Below, one piece after another: positions 36,501 to 42,919 of a stretch of DNA of 43,832 bases. How positions within the stretch are numbered: position 1 is the stretch's first letter; every line of letters starts with the position of its first letter. The notes under the pieces were generated by a model that did not search any database, was not told the DNA's origin, and saw nothing but the letters and a program-made list of their open reading frames with translations. Source of the stretch: Streptomyces sp. ISL-36 (lineage in GTDB: Bacteria; Actinomycetota; Actinomycetes; Streptomycetales; Streptomycetaceae); contig NZ_JAGGOS010000065.1 in NCBI RefSeq assembly GCF_018614205.1, forward strand, positions 1 through 43,832, given 5' to 3'. Both the position numbers and the translations under genes were made by a program.

Positions 36501-37106
36501 CGCGAGATGCTCGGCCTCTACGTCTCCGACCACCCGCTCTTCGGTATCGAGCACGTCTTGTCCGACAAGACGGACGCGGCGATCTCCCAGCTCACCGGCG
36601 GCGAGCACAGCGACGGCGCGGTCGTCACCATCGGCGGCATCATCTCCGGGCTCCAGCGCAAGATGACCAAGCAGGGCAACGCCTGGGCGATCGCCACCGT
36701 CGAGGACCTGGCCGGCTCCATCGAGTGCATGTTCTTCCCGGCCACGTACCAGCTGGTCTCCACCCAGCTCGTCGAGGACACGGTCGTCTTCGTGAAGGGA
36801 CGGCTCGACAAGCGTGAGGACGTGCCCCGGCTGGTCGCCATGGAGCTGATGGTCCCCGACCTGTCGAACGCCGGGACCAACGCGCCCGTCGTGCTGACCA
36901 TCCCGACGGTGAAGGTCACCCCGCCCATGATCAGCCGGCTCGGCGAGATCCTCGGCCACCACAAGGGCAACACCGAGGTACGGATCAAGCTCCAGGGCCC
37001 GCGGAAGACGACCGTCCTGCGACTCGACCGCCACCGGGTCCAGCCCGACCCGGCGCTCTTCGGCGATCTGAAGGTGCTGCTCGGCCCGTCCTGCCTGGCG
37101 GGCTAG
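33567..37106 (+). CDS. dnaE: DnaE, DNA polymerase III alpha subunit
   Basis: This is the catalytic subunit of the replicative polymerase. From GTG 33567 the protein is 1179 aa, the usual actinobacterial DnaE1 size. It has an N-terminal PHP domain (HLHVHTQYSLLDGA, SDHGN), the palm with P-D417-V-D419-I-D421 catalytic acids, fingers and thumb (YRPGPMGMNSHTNY, LRRVMGKKKPEEL), a helix-hairpin-helix region and an OB-fold domain (about 1000-1080). The GTG has a GGAGG site 9 nt upstream, whereas the in-frame extension from 33345 has no family features. A repeat and a strong terminator follow. Confidence 0.97.
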   Translation: MTKPPFTHLHVHTQYSLLDGAARLKDMFEACNEMGMSHIAMSDHGNLHGAYDFFHSAKKAGVTPIIGIEAYVAPESRRNKRKIQWGQPHQKKDDVSGSGGYTHKTIWAANATGLHNLFKLSSDAYAEGWLQKWPRMDKETISQWSEGLIASTGCPSGELQTRLRLGQFDEALKSASEYQDIFGKDRYFLELMDHGIEIERRVRDGLLEIGKKLGIPPLVTNDSHYTYAHEAGAHDALLCIQTGKNLSDPDRFKFDGTGYYLKSTDEMYAIDSSDAWQEGCANTQLVADQIDTSGMFEAKNLMPKFDIPEGYTEVTWFREETMRGMHRRFPGGIPDDRMRQAEYEMDTIISMGFPGYFLVVADFIMWAKKQGIAVGPGRGSAAGSIVAYALGITDLDPIPHGLIFERFLNPERISMPDVDIDFDERRRVEVIRYVTEKYGSDKVAMIGTYGKIKAKNAIKDSARVLGYPYAMGDRLTKAMPADVLGKGIDLNGITDPSHPRYSEAGEIRAMYENEPDVKKVIDTARGVEGLVRQMGVHAAGVIMSSEPIVDHAPIWVRHTDGVTITQWDYPQCESLGLLKMDFLGLRNLTIMDDAVKMVKANKGIDLDLLALPLDDPKTFELLQRGETLGVFQFDGGPMRSLLRLMKPDNFEDISAVSALYRPGPMGMNSHTNYALRKNKQQEITPIHPELEEPLREVLDVTYGLIVYQEQVQKAAQIIAGYSLGEADILRRVMGKKKPEELAKNFVLFQKGARDKGYSDEAVQALWDVLVPFAGYAFNKAHSAAYGLVSYWTAYLKANHPAEYMAGLLTSVKDDKDKSAVYLNECRRMGIRVLPPNVNESESNFAAQGDDVILFGLSAVRNVGTNVVDSIIKTRKAKGKYSSFPDFLDKVEAVVCNKRTIESLIKAGAFDEMGHTRKGLVAHHEPMIDNVVAVKRKEAEGQFDLFGGMSDEAGDEPGFGLDVEFSDVEWEKSYLLAQEREMLGLYVSDHPLFGIEHVLSDKTDAAISQLTGGEHSDGAVVTIGGIISGLQRKMTKQGNAWAIATVEDLAGSIECMFFPATYQLVSTQLVEDTVVFVKGRLDKREDVPRLVAMELMVPDLSNAGTNAPVVLTIPTVKVTPPMISRLGEILGHHKGNTEVRIKLQGPRKTTVLRLDRHRVQPDPALFGDLKVLLGPSCLAG

Positions 37107-37189
37107 CCGCACGCACGCGGAAGCCGCACCCACGCGGAAGCCGCACGCGGACGAAGCCGTTACGCGCACGGAAGCCGCACGCACGCGGA
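37105..37189. repeat. Short tandem repeat after dnaE
   Basis: Repeats of the form agccgcacgcacgcgga (17 bp), with 13-bp and longer variants, run from the dnaE stop to the terminator. There are about five irregular units. Confidence 0.7.
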
Positions 37190-37222
37190 AGGGGCGCGCC
37201 CGTCGTCACGGGCGCGCCCCTT
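37189..37222. terminator. Bidirectional terminator after dnaE
   Basis: A perfect 15-bp stem (37189-37203 with 37208-37222) has a CGTC loop. It serves dnaE on the + strand and the small - strand gene that ends 19 nt further on. Confidence 0.85.
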
Positions 37223-37240
37223 GCCGTTACGGCCGCAGCG

Positions 37241-37414
37241 TCAGTTGTGGCCGAAGCGCTTCTGCCTGCCCTTGCGGGCCATATCGCCTGGGGTCACCTG
37301 CGACGTGCGCTGCTCGGTCTGGGACTCCATCGCGGACTGCTGCGCCTGCTGGGTGCCACGCTCCGCCGGCGACTGCTGCTTCTGGCTGCGGGTCTGGTTC
37401 TTGTTCTTGGCCAT
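37241..37414 (-). CDS. Small conserved basic protein, 57 aa
   Basis: The 57-aa polar protein starts MAKNKNQTRSQKQQS and ends GDMARKGRQKRFGHN. It is rich in Gln, Lys, Arg and Ser, has no hydrophobic stretch and is probably disordered. ATG 37414 has a good GGAGG ribosome-binding site 8 nt upstream. Codon third positions are G/C-rich as in other genes. It resembles a short protein commonly seen in streptomycetes with the same KGRQKRFGHN ending (from memory, not searched). The function is unknown. An RNA- or ribosome-binding role would fit its charge (speculation). Confidence 0.75.
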   Translation of the reverse strand: MAKNKNQTRSQKQQSPAERGTQQAQQSAMESQTEQRTSQVTPGDMARKGRQKRFGHN

Positions 37415-37637
37415 GGTGATGCCTCCTCAGGGGAATCTCGGGGCCAGGGCCGCTGCCAGACTCACATACCGCCTGAACCGCCGCATTTTGGATCATTACG
37501 GACGGTGAGCGTCGGGGAGCGTGACATTCGCCACGCCGATGATCGAGTTCCGGCCGTCAACCCCCCGGCGGTCGGGCAGACTCGAAGGAATTCGAAGCAA
37601 CTCCCGATCCCGAGGTTCCCGAAAGAGGGTGGAACAC

Positions 37638-38942
37638 GTGGACCGCTGCGTCGTTCTCGTGGACGCCGGCTATCTGCTGGGCGCCGCCGCGAGCCTCCTC
37701 GCCGGGGAACCGGCCCGCTCCCGGATCACCGTCGACCACGCCGCCCTCATCCAGGGACTCCGTGAACGGGCCGAGGCGGACACCGAGCAGCCGCTGCTGC
37801 GCATCTACTGGTTCGACGGCGCGCCCGACCGGGTGCCCCAGCCCGAGCACCGCAGGCTGCGCGTGATGCCCCGGGTCACCGTCCGGCTGGGCGCCCTGAC
37901 CCGCAGCGACGGCCGCTGGGCCCAGAAGGGTGTCGACGCGGCCATGCACGCCGAGCTCACCGAGCTGGCCAGGAACCGTGCCTGCTCCGACGTGGTCCTG
38001 GTGACCGGCGACGGCGACCTGCTGCCCGGCCTGATGTCCGCGAAGGAACACGGCGTCGCCGTCCACCTCTGGGCCGTCCAGGCCGCCGACGGCGACTACA
38101 ACCAGTCCGAGGACCTGGTCGCCGAGGCCGACGAGCGCCGGGTCCTCGACCGCGCCTGGATCACCCGCGCCGTCCGGGCCAAGGACCTCACCGGTATCTG
38201 CGCGCCCCCGCCCGCCCCGCGCCCCGAGATCGCCGCGATCCTCTCCGCCCCGCTGCCCGAGTCGGCGCTCGCCGCCTCCGCCGAACGGGCCGCCGAGGCG
38301 GCAGCGGCGGCCGCCGTACGGAACGGGACCCGGGCGCCCGCGCCCGGCGCCCCCTCGGAGCCCGCATCCTCCTCCGCCTCCGCCACCGCGTCCGCCGAGA
38401 ACGGATCGGCCACCGGCGTCCCCGCACCGGCCACGGGAAAGGGCGTCCCCACCCCCAAGGACCTCGCGGCACTGCGCGCCCCCGGCGCCCCGGCCCCCGC
38501 CCCCCAGCCCGCCGGCGCCACCCTCCGCTGGTCCTCGGACAAGGGCTGGATCGAACGCCCCGGCGGCAGCGCGCTCGGCGAGCCCCCCGAGACCGCCTCC
38601 CTGCCCACCCTCGCCCAGCTCACCAGCGCCGAGCAGCGGTGGGCCGACCGTGAGGAGGACATCACCACCGTCGGCGGCGACCCCTTCGAGGTCGGACAGG
38701 TGTTCGCCCGACGGTGGATGGAACGGCTCCCCGAGCAGAGCCACGTCCAGAAGCTGTCCACGATGTACCCACGCATCCCGCACCGCATCGACGGCGAACT
38801 GCTCCGGTACGCGGCGAGGTTCGGCCTGCTCGCCCACAAGGACGACCAGATCGACGAGCACGACCGGTACGCCATCAGGGCCGGATTCTGGCGCGAGATC
38901 GACGTCCGGGCCGCAGCGGAACACGCCCCCGCGGGGGAGTAG
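37638..38942 (+). CDS. NYN-domain (PIN-like) putative ribonuclease
   Basis: The N-terminal half (about 1-190) is an NYN/LabA-like PIN-fold domain with acidic catalytic-type residues in VLVDAGYLLG and VVLVTGDGDLLPGL. A low-complexity Ala/Pro/Ser linker follows (about 195-305). A C-terminal domain (about 320-434, with VFARRWMERLPEQSHVQKL and IPHRIDGELLRYAARFG) may be a helical nucleic-acid-binding module. From GTG 37638 it is 434 aa, and GTG 37629 is an alternative. AGAGGG upstream is the ribosome-binding site. The RNA target is unknown. Region 37415-37637 shows no clear promoter. Confidence 0.82.
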   Translation: MDRCVVLVDAGYLLGAAASLLAGEPARSRITVDHAALIQGLRERAEADTEQPLLRIYWFDGAPDRVPQPEHRRLRVMPRVTVRLGALTRSDGRWAQKGVDAAMHAELTELARNRACSDVVLVTGDGDLLPGLMSAKEHGVAVHLWAVQAADGDYNQSEDLVAEADERRVLDRAWITRAVRAKDLTGICAPPPAPRPEIAAILSAPLPESALAASAERAAEAAAAAAVRNGTRAPAPGAPSEPASSSASATASAENGSATGVPAPATGKGVPTPKDLAALRAPGAPAPAPQPAGATLRWSSDKGWIERPGGSALGEPPETASLPTLAQLTSAEQRWADREEDITTVGGDPFEVGQVFARRWMERLPEQSHVQKLSTMYPRIPHRIDGELLRYAARFGLLAHKDDQIDEHDRYAIRAGFWREIDVRAAAEHAPAGE

Positions 38943-38956
38943 GCGGCAGGACCCCG

Positions 38957-38973
38957 TAGGCTCATCCCTCGTG
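38957..38973 (+). promoter_or_regulatory. Candidate leaderless promoter of the ABC ATPase gene
   Basis: TAGGCT (38957-38962) lies 8 nt before GTG 38971 and no Shine-Dalgarno sequence is present. Confidence 0.4.
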
Positions 38974-39951
38974 AGTACGGTGTGCGTGGTGCGGGATCTG
39001 GTCAAGACGTACCCCGCCGCGCGCGGCAGGCGAGGAGCGCCCGCGACCCCCGAGATCCGCGCCACCGACGGCATCAGCCTCGATGTGCGCGGCGGCGAGA
39101 TCTTCGGTCTGCTCGGGCCCAACGGCGCCGGCAAGTCCACGCTCGTGCGTCAGCTGACCGGACTGATGCGCCCCGACTCCGGCACGGTCCGGATGCTCGG
39201 CCACGATCTCGTACGCCACCCGGAACGGGCCTCTCGGCTTCTCGCCCACCTCGGCCAGGAGTCCACCGCACTCGACGAACTGACCGTCGCGCTCGCCGCC
39301 GAGACAACCGGGCGGCTGCGCGGGCTCTCCGCCCGTGACGCCCGGGCCGAGCGGGACGCGGTCCTGGACGAACTGGGCCTCACCGCCCTCGCCGCCCGCC
39401 CCCTGAGGAAGCTCTCCGGCGGACAGCGCCGACTGGCCTGCGTCGCCGCCGCCCTCGTCGGCGAGCGGCCGGTCCTGGTCCTCGACGAGCCCACCACCGG
39501 CATGGACCCGCTCGCCCGGCGAGCCGTCTGGTCGGCCGTCGACCGGCGGCGCGCCGAACACGGCACCACGGTGCTGCTCGTCACCCACAACGTGATCGAG
39601 GCCGAGACCGTACTGGACCGGGTCGCCGTCCTCGAACGCGGCCGGGTCATCGCCTGCGACACCCCGGCCGGACTGAAAGAACGCGTCGCCGGAGAGGTCC
39701 GAGTCGACCTGGTCTGGCGCGAACACCCACCGCTGGAGGTCCCCGAGGTCGCCGCGCTGCGGCAACTGGCCCAGGAATCGGGGCGGCGCTGGACCCTCCG
39801 GCTGGCCCCGGACGAGGCCCGGGCGGCGGTCGCGGCGGTGACGGGAGGGGCGGCGTTCGCCGCCCTGGACGACTTCACGCTGGCGACGCCGAGCCTGGAG
39901 GACGTGTATCTGGCGCTGGGCGGCGCGACCGAGGGACTGGTGAAGGCGTGA
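38971..39951 (+). CDS. ABC-2 type transporter, ATP-binding protein
   Basis: The 326-aa nucleotide-binding subunit has the Walker A GPNGAGKST, a signature LSGGQRR, Walker B VLVLDEPTTGMDP and the switch histidine in VTHN. A C-terminal region of about 90 residues (about 235-326) is the DUF4162-like tail of DrrA/NatA-type exporters. It works with the permease encoded 76 bp downstream. The cargo is not evident; such pairs export drugs, lipids or unknown compounds. The frame is open upstream through the NYN gene, but that part is not ABC-like. Confidence 0.93.
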   Translation: MSTVCVVRDLVKTYPAARGRRGAPATPEIRATDGISLDVRGGEIFGLLGPNGAGKSTLVRQLTGLMRPDSGTVRMLGHDLVRHPERASRLLAHLGQESTALDELTVALAAETTGRLRGLSARDARAERDAVLDELGLTALAARPLRKLSGGQRRLACVAAALVGERPVLVLDEPTTGMDPLARRAVWSAVDRRRAEHGTTVLLVTHNVIEAETVLDRVAVLERGRVIACDTPAGLKERVAGEVRVDLVWREHPPLEVPEVAALRQLAQESGRRWTLRLAPDEARAAVAAVTGGAAFAALDDFTLATPSLEDVYLALGGATEGLVKA

Positions 39952-40027
39952 AGGACCGACCGATCGACGGGCGGCCGGCCGACGGCGTGAGGGATCGCTT
40001 GAGCCCGAGTGACAGGAGCAGTACGCA

Positions 40028-40855
40028 GTGAGCATCGTGCCCGCCGAGGCCCTGTCGACCGGGGCGCTCCCGGCCCCGGTGCGGGGTGACGAGGACGGCG
40101 CCGCGCCCCTCGCCCCGCGCGCCCGGCTGCTGCCGGCCCTCGCCGCCGTGTACCGCGCACAGCTCTCGCGCGCCCGGGTCTCCCGTATTCCGCTGCTCTT
40201 CGTGGCGACGTTCCAGTCCGTCGGGATCATGGTCCTCATGCGCGGGGTCGTCGACGGCGGCTCGGAGGCGCGGGCCGTCGTGGCCGGCTCGGCCGTCCTC
40301 GTCGTCGCCTTCGTCGCCCTCAACCTGCTCGCCCAGTACTTCGGGCAGCTGCGGGCGGGCGGCGGCCTCGACCACTACGCCACGCTGCCGGTGCCGCCCG
40401 CGGCCGTGGTGCTCGGCGCGGCCGGGGCCTACGCCTCCTTCACCGTGCCGGGGACGGTCGTGACGGCCGTCATCGGCTCGCTTCTCTTCGGGCTGCCGCT
40501 CGGGCATCTGTGGATCCTCGCGGCCGTCGTCCCGCTCTCGGGCGCCGCACTCGCGGGGCTCGGCGCGGCGCTCGGGCTGCTGGCACCCCGCCAGGAGCTG
40601 GCCACGTTGCTGGGCCAGCTCGGCATGTCGGCGGCGCTGCTGCTCGGCGTCCTGCCGGCGGAGCGGCTGCCGGGACCGATCGGCTGGGCGCGGGACCTGC
40701 TGCCGTCGACGTACGGGGTGGAGGCACTGGCCAGGACCTTCGATCCGCACCCGGACTGGGCCGCGGTCGGCCTCGACCTCGCGGTGTGCGGGGCGGTCGG
40801 GGTCGTGTCGCTGGCGGTCGCGACGTGGGCGTACCGGCGGGCGGCGGTCCGCTGA
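40028..40855 (+). CDS. ABC-2 type transporter, permease protein
   Basis: The 275-aa protein has a cytoplasmic N-terminus (about 1-55) and six hydrophobic segments, as in ABC-2/DrrB-type permeases. The last periplasmic loop contains LPGPIGWARDLLPSTYGVEALARTF, which matches the conserved C-terminal LPxxY-like region of the family. It starts at GTG 40028 with a CAGGAG ribosome-binding site. It pairs with the upstream ATPase. Confidence 0.88.
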   Translation: MSIVPAEALSTGALPAPVRGDEDGAAPLAPRARLLPALAAVYRAQLSRARVSRIPLLFVATFQSVGIMVLMRGVVDGGSEARAVVAGSAVLVVAFVALNLLAQYFGQLRAGGGLDHYATLPVPPAAVVLGAAGAYASFTVPGTVVTAVIGSLLFGLPLGHLWILAAVVPLSGAALAGLGAALGLLAPRQELATLLGQLGMSAALLLGVLPAERLPGPIGWARDLLPSTYGVEALARTFDPHPDWAAVGLDLAVCGAVGVVSLAVATWAYRRAAVR

Positions 40856-40877
40856 GGCGGCGGCGGTCCGCACCTGG

Positions 40878-40892
40878 CACGATGGCGGGGTG
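40878..40892 (+). promoter_or_regulatory. Candidate leaderless promoter of the DUF2567 gene
   Basis: CACGAT (40878-40883) lies 6 nt before GTG 40890. The GGCGGGG between them could also be read as a very close ribosome-binding site. Confidence 0.3.
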
Positions 40893-41525
40893 ACCGCACC
40901 TCTGACACCGCCTCACCAGCCACCGCCGCACGACTCCGACGGATGGCCGGCGCCGTATCCTCCGCTGCCCGAGTCCGACGGCGCCCCGAGCGTGGCGACG
41001 GAGCTCCGGCAGGCTTCCGTGGTGGCCGCCGTCTCGACGGTCGCCGGAGTGGCGCTGGGGCTGCTGTGGCTGTGGCTGGCTCCGCGGGTGCCGCTGATCT
41101 CGGACGGCAAGGCGGTGTTCCTGCGCCACAGCGAGGGGGAGTCGGCGATCGGGGCGGACGGCACGTTCGTGCTGCTCGCCCTCGCGTTCGGGGCGGTCGC
41201 GGCGGGCCTCGTCCTCCTCTTCCACCGGCACGGCGGCGTGGCCCTGGTGCTCGCGCTCGCGGTCGGAGGCGTGCTGGGGTCGCTGCTGGGATGGGGCGTG
41301 GGGACGTTCCTGGGCCCGACGCACGACGTGGTGGGGCATGCGAAGGCGGTGGGGGTCAACGTGGAGTTCGACGCGCCTCTGAAGCTGGAGATGTGGGCCG
41401 GCGCGATGCTGGCGTGGCCGATCGCGGCGATGATCGTCCACCTCGCCCTGACGGCCCTCTTCGGCCCCCACGACCCGGAACCGGAGTGGCCCGCGCCGGA
41501 GACCCACACACCGCCGGCGCCGTAA
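40890..41525 (+). CDS. DUF2567 integral membrane protein
   Basis: The 211-aa actinobacterial membrane protein has a Pro-rich cytoplasmic N-terminus (about 1-40), four membrane helices (about 43-65, 88-112, 114-135, 168-192) and a Pro-rich tail. An extracytoplasmic loop (about 66-87) contains SDGKAVFLRHSEGESAIGADG. The function is unknown. It follows the ABC pair by 34 nt but may have its own start of transcription. Confidence 0.78.
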   Translation: MTAPLTPPHQPPPHDSDGWPAPYPPLPESDGAPSVATELRQASVVAAVSTVAGVALGLLWLWLAPRVPLISDGKAVFLRHSEGESAIGADGTFVLLALAFGAVAAGLVLLFHRHGGVALVLALAVGGVLGSLLGWGVGTFLGPTHDVVGHAKAVGVNVEFDAPLKLEMWAGAMLAWPIAAMIVHLALTALFGPHDPEPEWPAPETHTPPAP

Positions 41526-41554
41526 CGGCCGACGCGCCCGGCCGACCGGGCCGG

Positions 41555-41658
41555 TCATGACCTACGTGCTCATGACCTACGTGCTCATGACCTACGCGCT
41601 CATGACCTACGCGCTCATGACCTCGGGCGGCCGACTGGCGCCGTCATGACCTATGCGC
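41555..41658. repeat. 15-bp tandem repeat at the 3' end of ybaK
   Basis: Four units of tcatgacctacgtgc or tcatgacctacgcgc (41555-41614) are followed by a broken unit at 41615. A related unit at 41644-41658 includes the ybaK stop codon. The rest of 41526-41650 holds nothing else that I can identify. Confidence 0.85.
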
Positions 41659-42154
41659 GGCCGATCGGGGCCACGACCGCCGAGGTCAGGGTCGCCAGGT
41701 CCGAGGGGGTCACTTCGACCTCCAGGCCGCGGCGGCCCGCCGAGACGCAGATGGTGGCGTGGCCGGAGGCCGACGCGTCCAGGACCGTGCGCAGGCGCTT
41801 GCGCTGACCCAGCGGGGAGATGCCGCCGCGGACGTAACCCGTGGTGCGTTCGGCCGCGGCCGGGTCCGCCATGGCCGCCCGCTTGCCGCCGACCGCCGAG
41901 GCGAGCGCCTTCAGGTCCAGCTGGCCCGCGACCGGGACGACCGCGACCGTCAGTTCGCCGTCGACGTCCGCGACCAGGGTCTTGAAGACCCGGTCGGGGG
42001 AGACGCCGAGCGCCTCCGCCGCCTCCTCGCCGTACGAGGGCGACGCCGGGTCGTGCTCGTAGGAGTGGAGAGTGAACGGGGTCCCGGACGCGGTCAGGGC
42101 CACCGTCGCCGGGGTGCCGCCGCCGTTCGCCTGCTTCTTCTGCTTCTTCGCCAA
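41651..42154 (-). CDS. ybaK: YbaK-family aminoacyl-tRNA deacylase
   Basis: This trans-editing protein hydrolyses mischarged tRNA, classically Cys-tRNA-Pro. The 167-aa protein has a basic N-terminus (AKKQKKQANGGG) and a single YbaK/ProX domain. The lysine in RVFKTLVADV is the usual active-site residue, and GGISPLGQRKRLRTVLD is a conserved block. The start is TTG 42154, supported by a strong GGAGGAG ribosome-binding site. The gene ends inside a short tandem repeat. It follows the LON-domain gene by 13 nt on the same strand. Confidence 0.9.
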   Translation of the reverse strand: MAKKQKKQANGGGTPATVALTASGTPFTLHSYEHDPASPSYGEEAAEALGVSPDRVFKTLVADVDGELTVAVVPVAGQLDLKALASAVGGKRAAMADPAAAERTTGYVRGGISPLGQRKRLRTVLDASASGHATICVSAGRRGLEVEVTPSDLATLTSAVVAPIGRA

Positions 42155-42167
42155 CAGGACTCCTCCG

Positions 42168-42905
42168 TCAGTTCGGGCTCGTCGGCGCCCGCGTCAGGTC
42201 CACCGCCGGAAGCGACGGCAGATGCCGCAGCACCGCCGTCTCCGCCCGCAGCAGCGTCAGTTCCTCCCGCAGCCGCGTCGCCGTGTCGGGCGCCTGCAGC
42301 AGCCGCTGCTTCGCCGGGGTGTCCAGCACCGCCGCAGCGGCGACCAGGTACGACACCACCGACGGGTCGTCCGGCAGCTCACTCGTCGTCAGTGACCGCT
42401 CCCGCGCTCCCGCCAGCCGCTTCTGGTAGTTCCGGAACGCCCGCAGCACGCCCTCGGCGAGCGTGCCCGCCTCTTCGCCCTGCTCCTCCGGGATCTCCTC
42501 CACCTCGGCCACCAGGAACGGCCCGCTCGCGTCCACCGACAGCAGCTTCACCCGGGTGGTGCCGGTGACCATCACCTCGAAGCTGCCGTCCGCGCGCTCC
42601 CGGATCGACGCCGCGTCGGCGACGCAGCCGACCCGGTGGAAGGCCTGGATGGGGTCGGAGCCGAACCCCGCGGCGGGCCCCTTCTCCGGCTGTGCCGTCG
42701 GGTCGGGCATGCCCGGAGCGGTCGGCGCGACCTCACGGCCGTCGCGGATCGCGACGACGGCGAAGCGGCGCGGCTCCGACTCGTCGGTCTTGAGCAGCTC
42801 GCGCATCATGGCGCGATAACGCTCCTCGAAGACGTTCAGGGGCAGCACGAGGCCCGGGAACAGCACCGCGTTGAGCGGGAAGAGAGGCAGGCGAGCGGTG
42901 GTCAC
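42168..42905 (-). CDS. LON N-terminal (substrate-binding) domain protein
   Basis: This stand-alone LON-SB (PUA-like) domain protein has no AAA+ or protease domain. From GTG 42905 the product is 245 aa. The start RLPLFPLNAVLFPGLVLPLNVFEERYRAM is diagnostic of the LON N-domain. EVMVTGTTRVKLL and a C-terminal helical bundle follow. The function in bacteria is unclear; a chaperone or adaptor-like role is often suggested. The upstream frame is open but overlaps another gene and is not LON-like. A TACGCT box 8 nt before the GTG suggests a leaderless start. Confidence 0.88.
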   Translation of the reverse strand: MTTARLPLFPLNAVLFPGLVLPLNVFEERYRAMMRELLKTDESEPRRFAVVAIRDGREVAPTAPGMPDPTAQPEKGPAAGFGSDPIQAFHRVGCVADAASIRERADGSFEVMVTGTTRVKLLSVDASGPFLVAEVEEIPEEQGEEAGTLAEGVLRAFRNYQKRLAGARERSLTTSELPDDPSVVSYLVAAAAVLDTPAKQRLLQAPDTATRLREELTLLRAETAVLRHLPSLPAVDLTRAPTSPN

Positions 42906-42919
42906 AGCGGTCAAGCGTA
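42903..42919 (-). promoter_or_regulatory. Candidate leaderless promoter of the LON-domain gene
   Basis: On the - strand TACGCT (42914-42919) is followed by 8 nt and then GTG (42903-42905). It overlaps the 3' end of the preceding gene. Confidence 0.35.

Noticed and set aside
33507..37184. A 1225-codon open frame antisense to dnaE
   Set aside because: Long antisense frames arise from G/C-rich third positions. The translation is low-complexity Val/Leu/Asp/Gly/His, with no domain, while the + strand encodes full DnaE.
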